A DNA stretch of 64,000 nucleotides, taken from contig NZ_AP024276.1 in the NCBI RefSeq assembly GCF_021654455.1, positions 992,001-1,056,000 on the forward strand, in the 5' to 3' direction. The position numbers and the translations under genes were made by a program. Shown here one piece after another: positions 63,617 through 64,000 of the stretch (positions within the stretch are counted from its first letter, which is position 1; each line of letters begins with the position of its first letter). Source of the DNA: Streptococcus parasuis. Its GTDB lineage: Bacteria > Bacillota > Bacilli > Lactobacillales > Streptococcaceae. Under the pieces are notes generated by a model, which was given only the letters and a program-made list of their open reading frames with translations, was not told the origin of the DNA and ran no database searches.

Positions 63617-64000
63617 TTAACGAATCAGTTCGATAATATCATCGATAATCGTAAAGTCCCAACCTTTTTCTTGGTAAGCAAAAATCTCATCAGGACTATA
63701 AGGGAAAGTATTCAGTAAGACACCATCAATTCCAACAGCTTGAGCAATAGCAATGTCTGAAGTCAAGTCATTACCGACAAAGACTGTTTCAGCTGGATCT
63801 AACTGATTTTCACCCATTAAACCTAGCAGAAATTCGGGTTCAGGTTTCTTAATGCGATAATCTGAGGAAATATAAATTTTCTCCATAAAGGTTGCGCACC
63901 CTGTTAGTTCAATCTCAGCTTGGGTAAATATTCGCTGAGCATTGGATAAGATAAACAATCGTGCACCCCTATTTTGTAGTTCCTCTAGGGTAGCTAAGGT
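63617..64000 (-). CDS. HAD-superfamily hydrolase, 3' part (cut by window end)
   Basis: The C-terminal 127 residues of a HAD phosphatase. LFILSNAQ is motif II (Ser/Thr), KKPEPEFLLGL is motif III (Lys) and VFVGNDLTSDIAIAQAVG is motif IV (two Asp). The N-terminal catalytic Asp lies beyond the window. It may act on a phosphosugar or nucleotide; the substrate cannot be judged. Confidence 0.85.
   Translation of the reverse strand, partial: TLATLEELQNRGARLFILSNAQRIFTQAEIELTGCATFMEKIYISSDYRIKKPEPEFLLGLMGENQLDPAETVFVGNDLTSDIAIAQAVGIDGVLLNTFPYSPDEIFAYQEKGWDFTIIDDIIELIR

Noticed and set aside
1-64000. CRISPR arrays and tRNA or rRNA genes
   Set aside because: No regularly spaced direct repeats of the right size and no tRNA- or rRNA-like sequences were found by eye.

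Overview
The window looks like a low-GC streptococcal chromosome, most likely Streptococcus suis or a close relative. The support is the ylxM-ffh-satD-satE locus, a XerS recombinase with a dif_SL-type site just upstream, a MutY without iron-sulphur cysteines, a GlnP with two fused substrate-binding domains, and a BceABRS-type module. The species call is inference.

Layout. (1) 1-1446: a small membrane protein gene and the 5' part of mutY. (2) 1447-18122: a Tn916-family integrative conjugative element (ICE) inserted in mutY. It has int/xis, orf7/orf8, the transfer genes orf13-orf23, ardA and an oriT-like region. Where Tn916 carries tet(M) it has a KTR zinc protein, an alpha/beta hydrolase and a TetR regulator with a clear operator. 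The 3' part of mutY resumes at 18123 in a frame that restores the gene once the element is removed. (3) 18500-24780: a candidate structured RNA, a self-cleaving HdiR-like repressor divergent from two unknown genes, a methionine/cysteine biosynthesis gene, and an ABC-F gene behind a leader attenuator. (4) 24800-39400: lactate permease, an acetyltransferase, glnPQ, uvrB, a two-gene fragment that resembles an SOS cassette, guaA, a GntR regulator, and the sat/ffh secretion and acid-tolerance locus, with 28-bp repeats upstream of satD. (5) 39538-48431: an exopolysaccharide locus unusual for a streptococcus. It holds a GT2-GtrA glycosyltransferase, a BcsA-like synthase with a PilZ domain, a large membrane protein, a GGDEF diguanylate cyclase and an EAL phosphodiesterase. 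Both glycosyltransferase genes carry a -1 frameshift at the same AATAAAG string, and the synthase is also split by an IS3-family element. (6) 48567-49720: a dif_SL-type site and xerS. Gene orientation flips here: most genes to the left are on the + strand and all genes to the right of xerS are on the - strand, as expected at the replication terminus. (7) 49790-64000: a phosphohexomutase, a Bce-type antimicrobial peptide sensing and resistance module with a RelBE-like toxin-antitoxin pair inside it, an operon of two esterases and an ATP-grasp ligase, an AlkZ-like DNA glycosylase, an AraC/GyrI-like regulator, trmFO, and a partial HAD phosphatase.

How the genes fit together. The ICE can encode its own excision, mobilisation and type IV secretion, and its insertion breaks a DNA-repair gene. 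The c-di-GMP locus has its own maker, breaker and PilZ receptor, so it reads as a self-contained regulated polymer system, now apparently broken. Several genes have regulatory sites visible in the sequence: TetR twin operators, ABC-F attenuator, satD repeats, Bce palindromes and a Met box.
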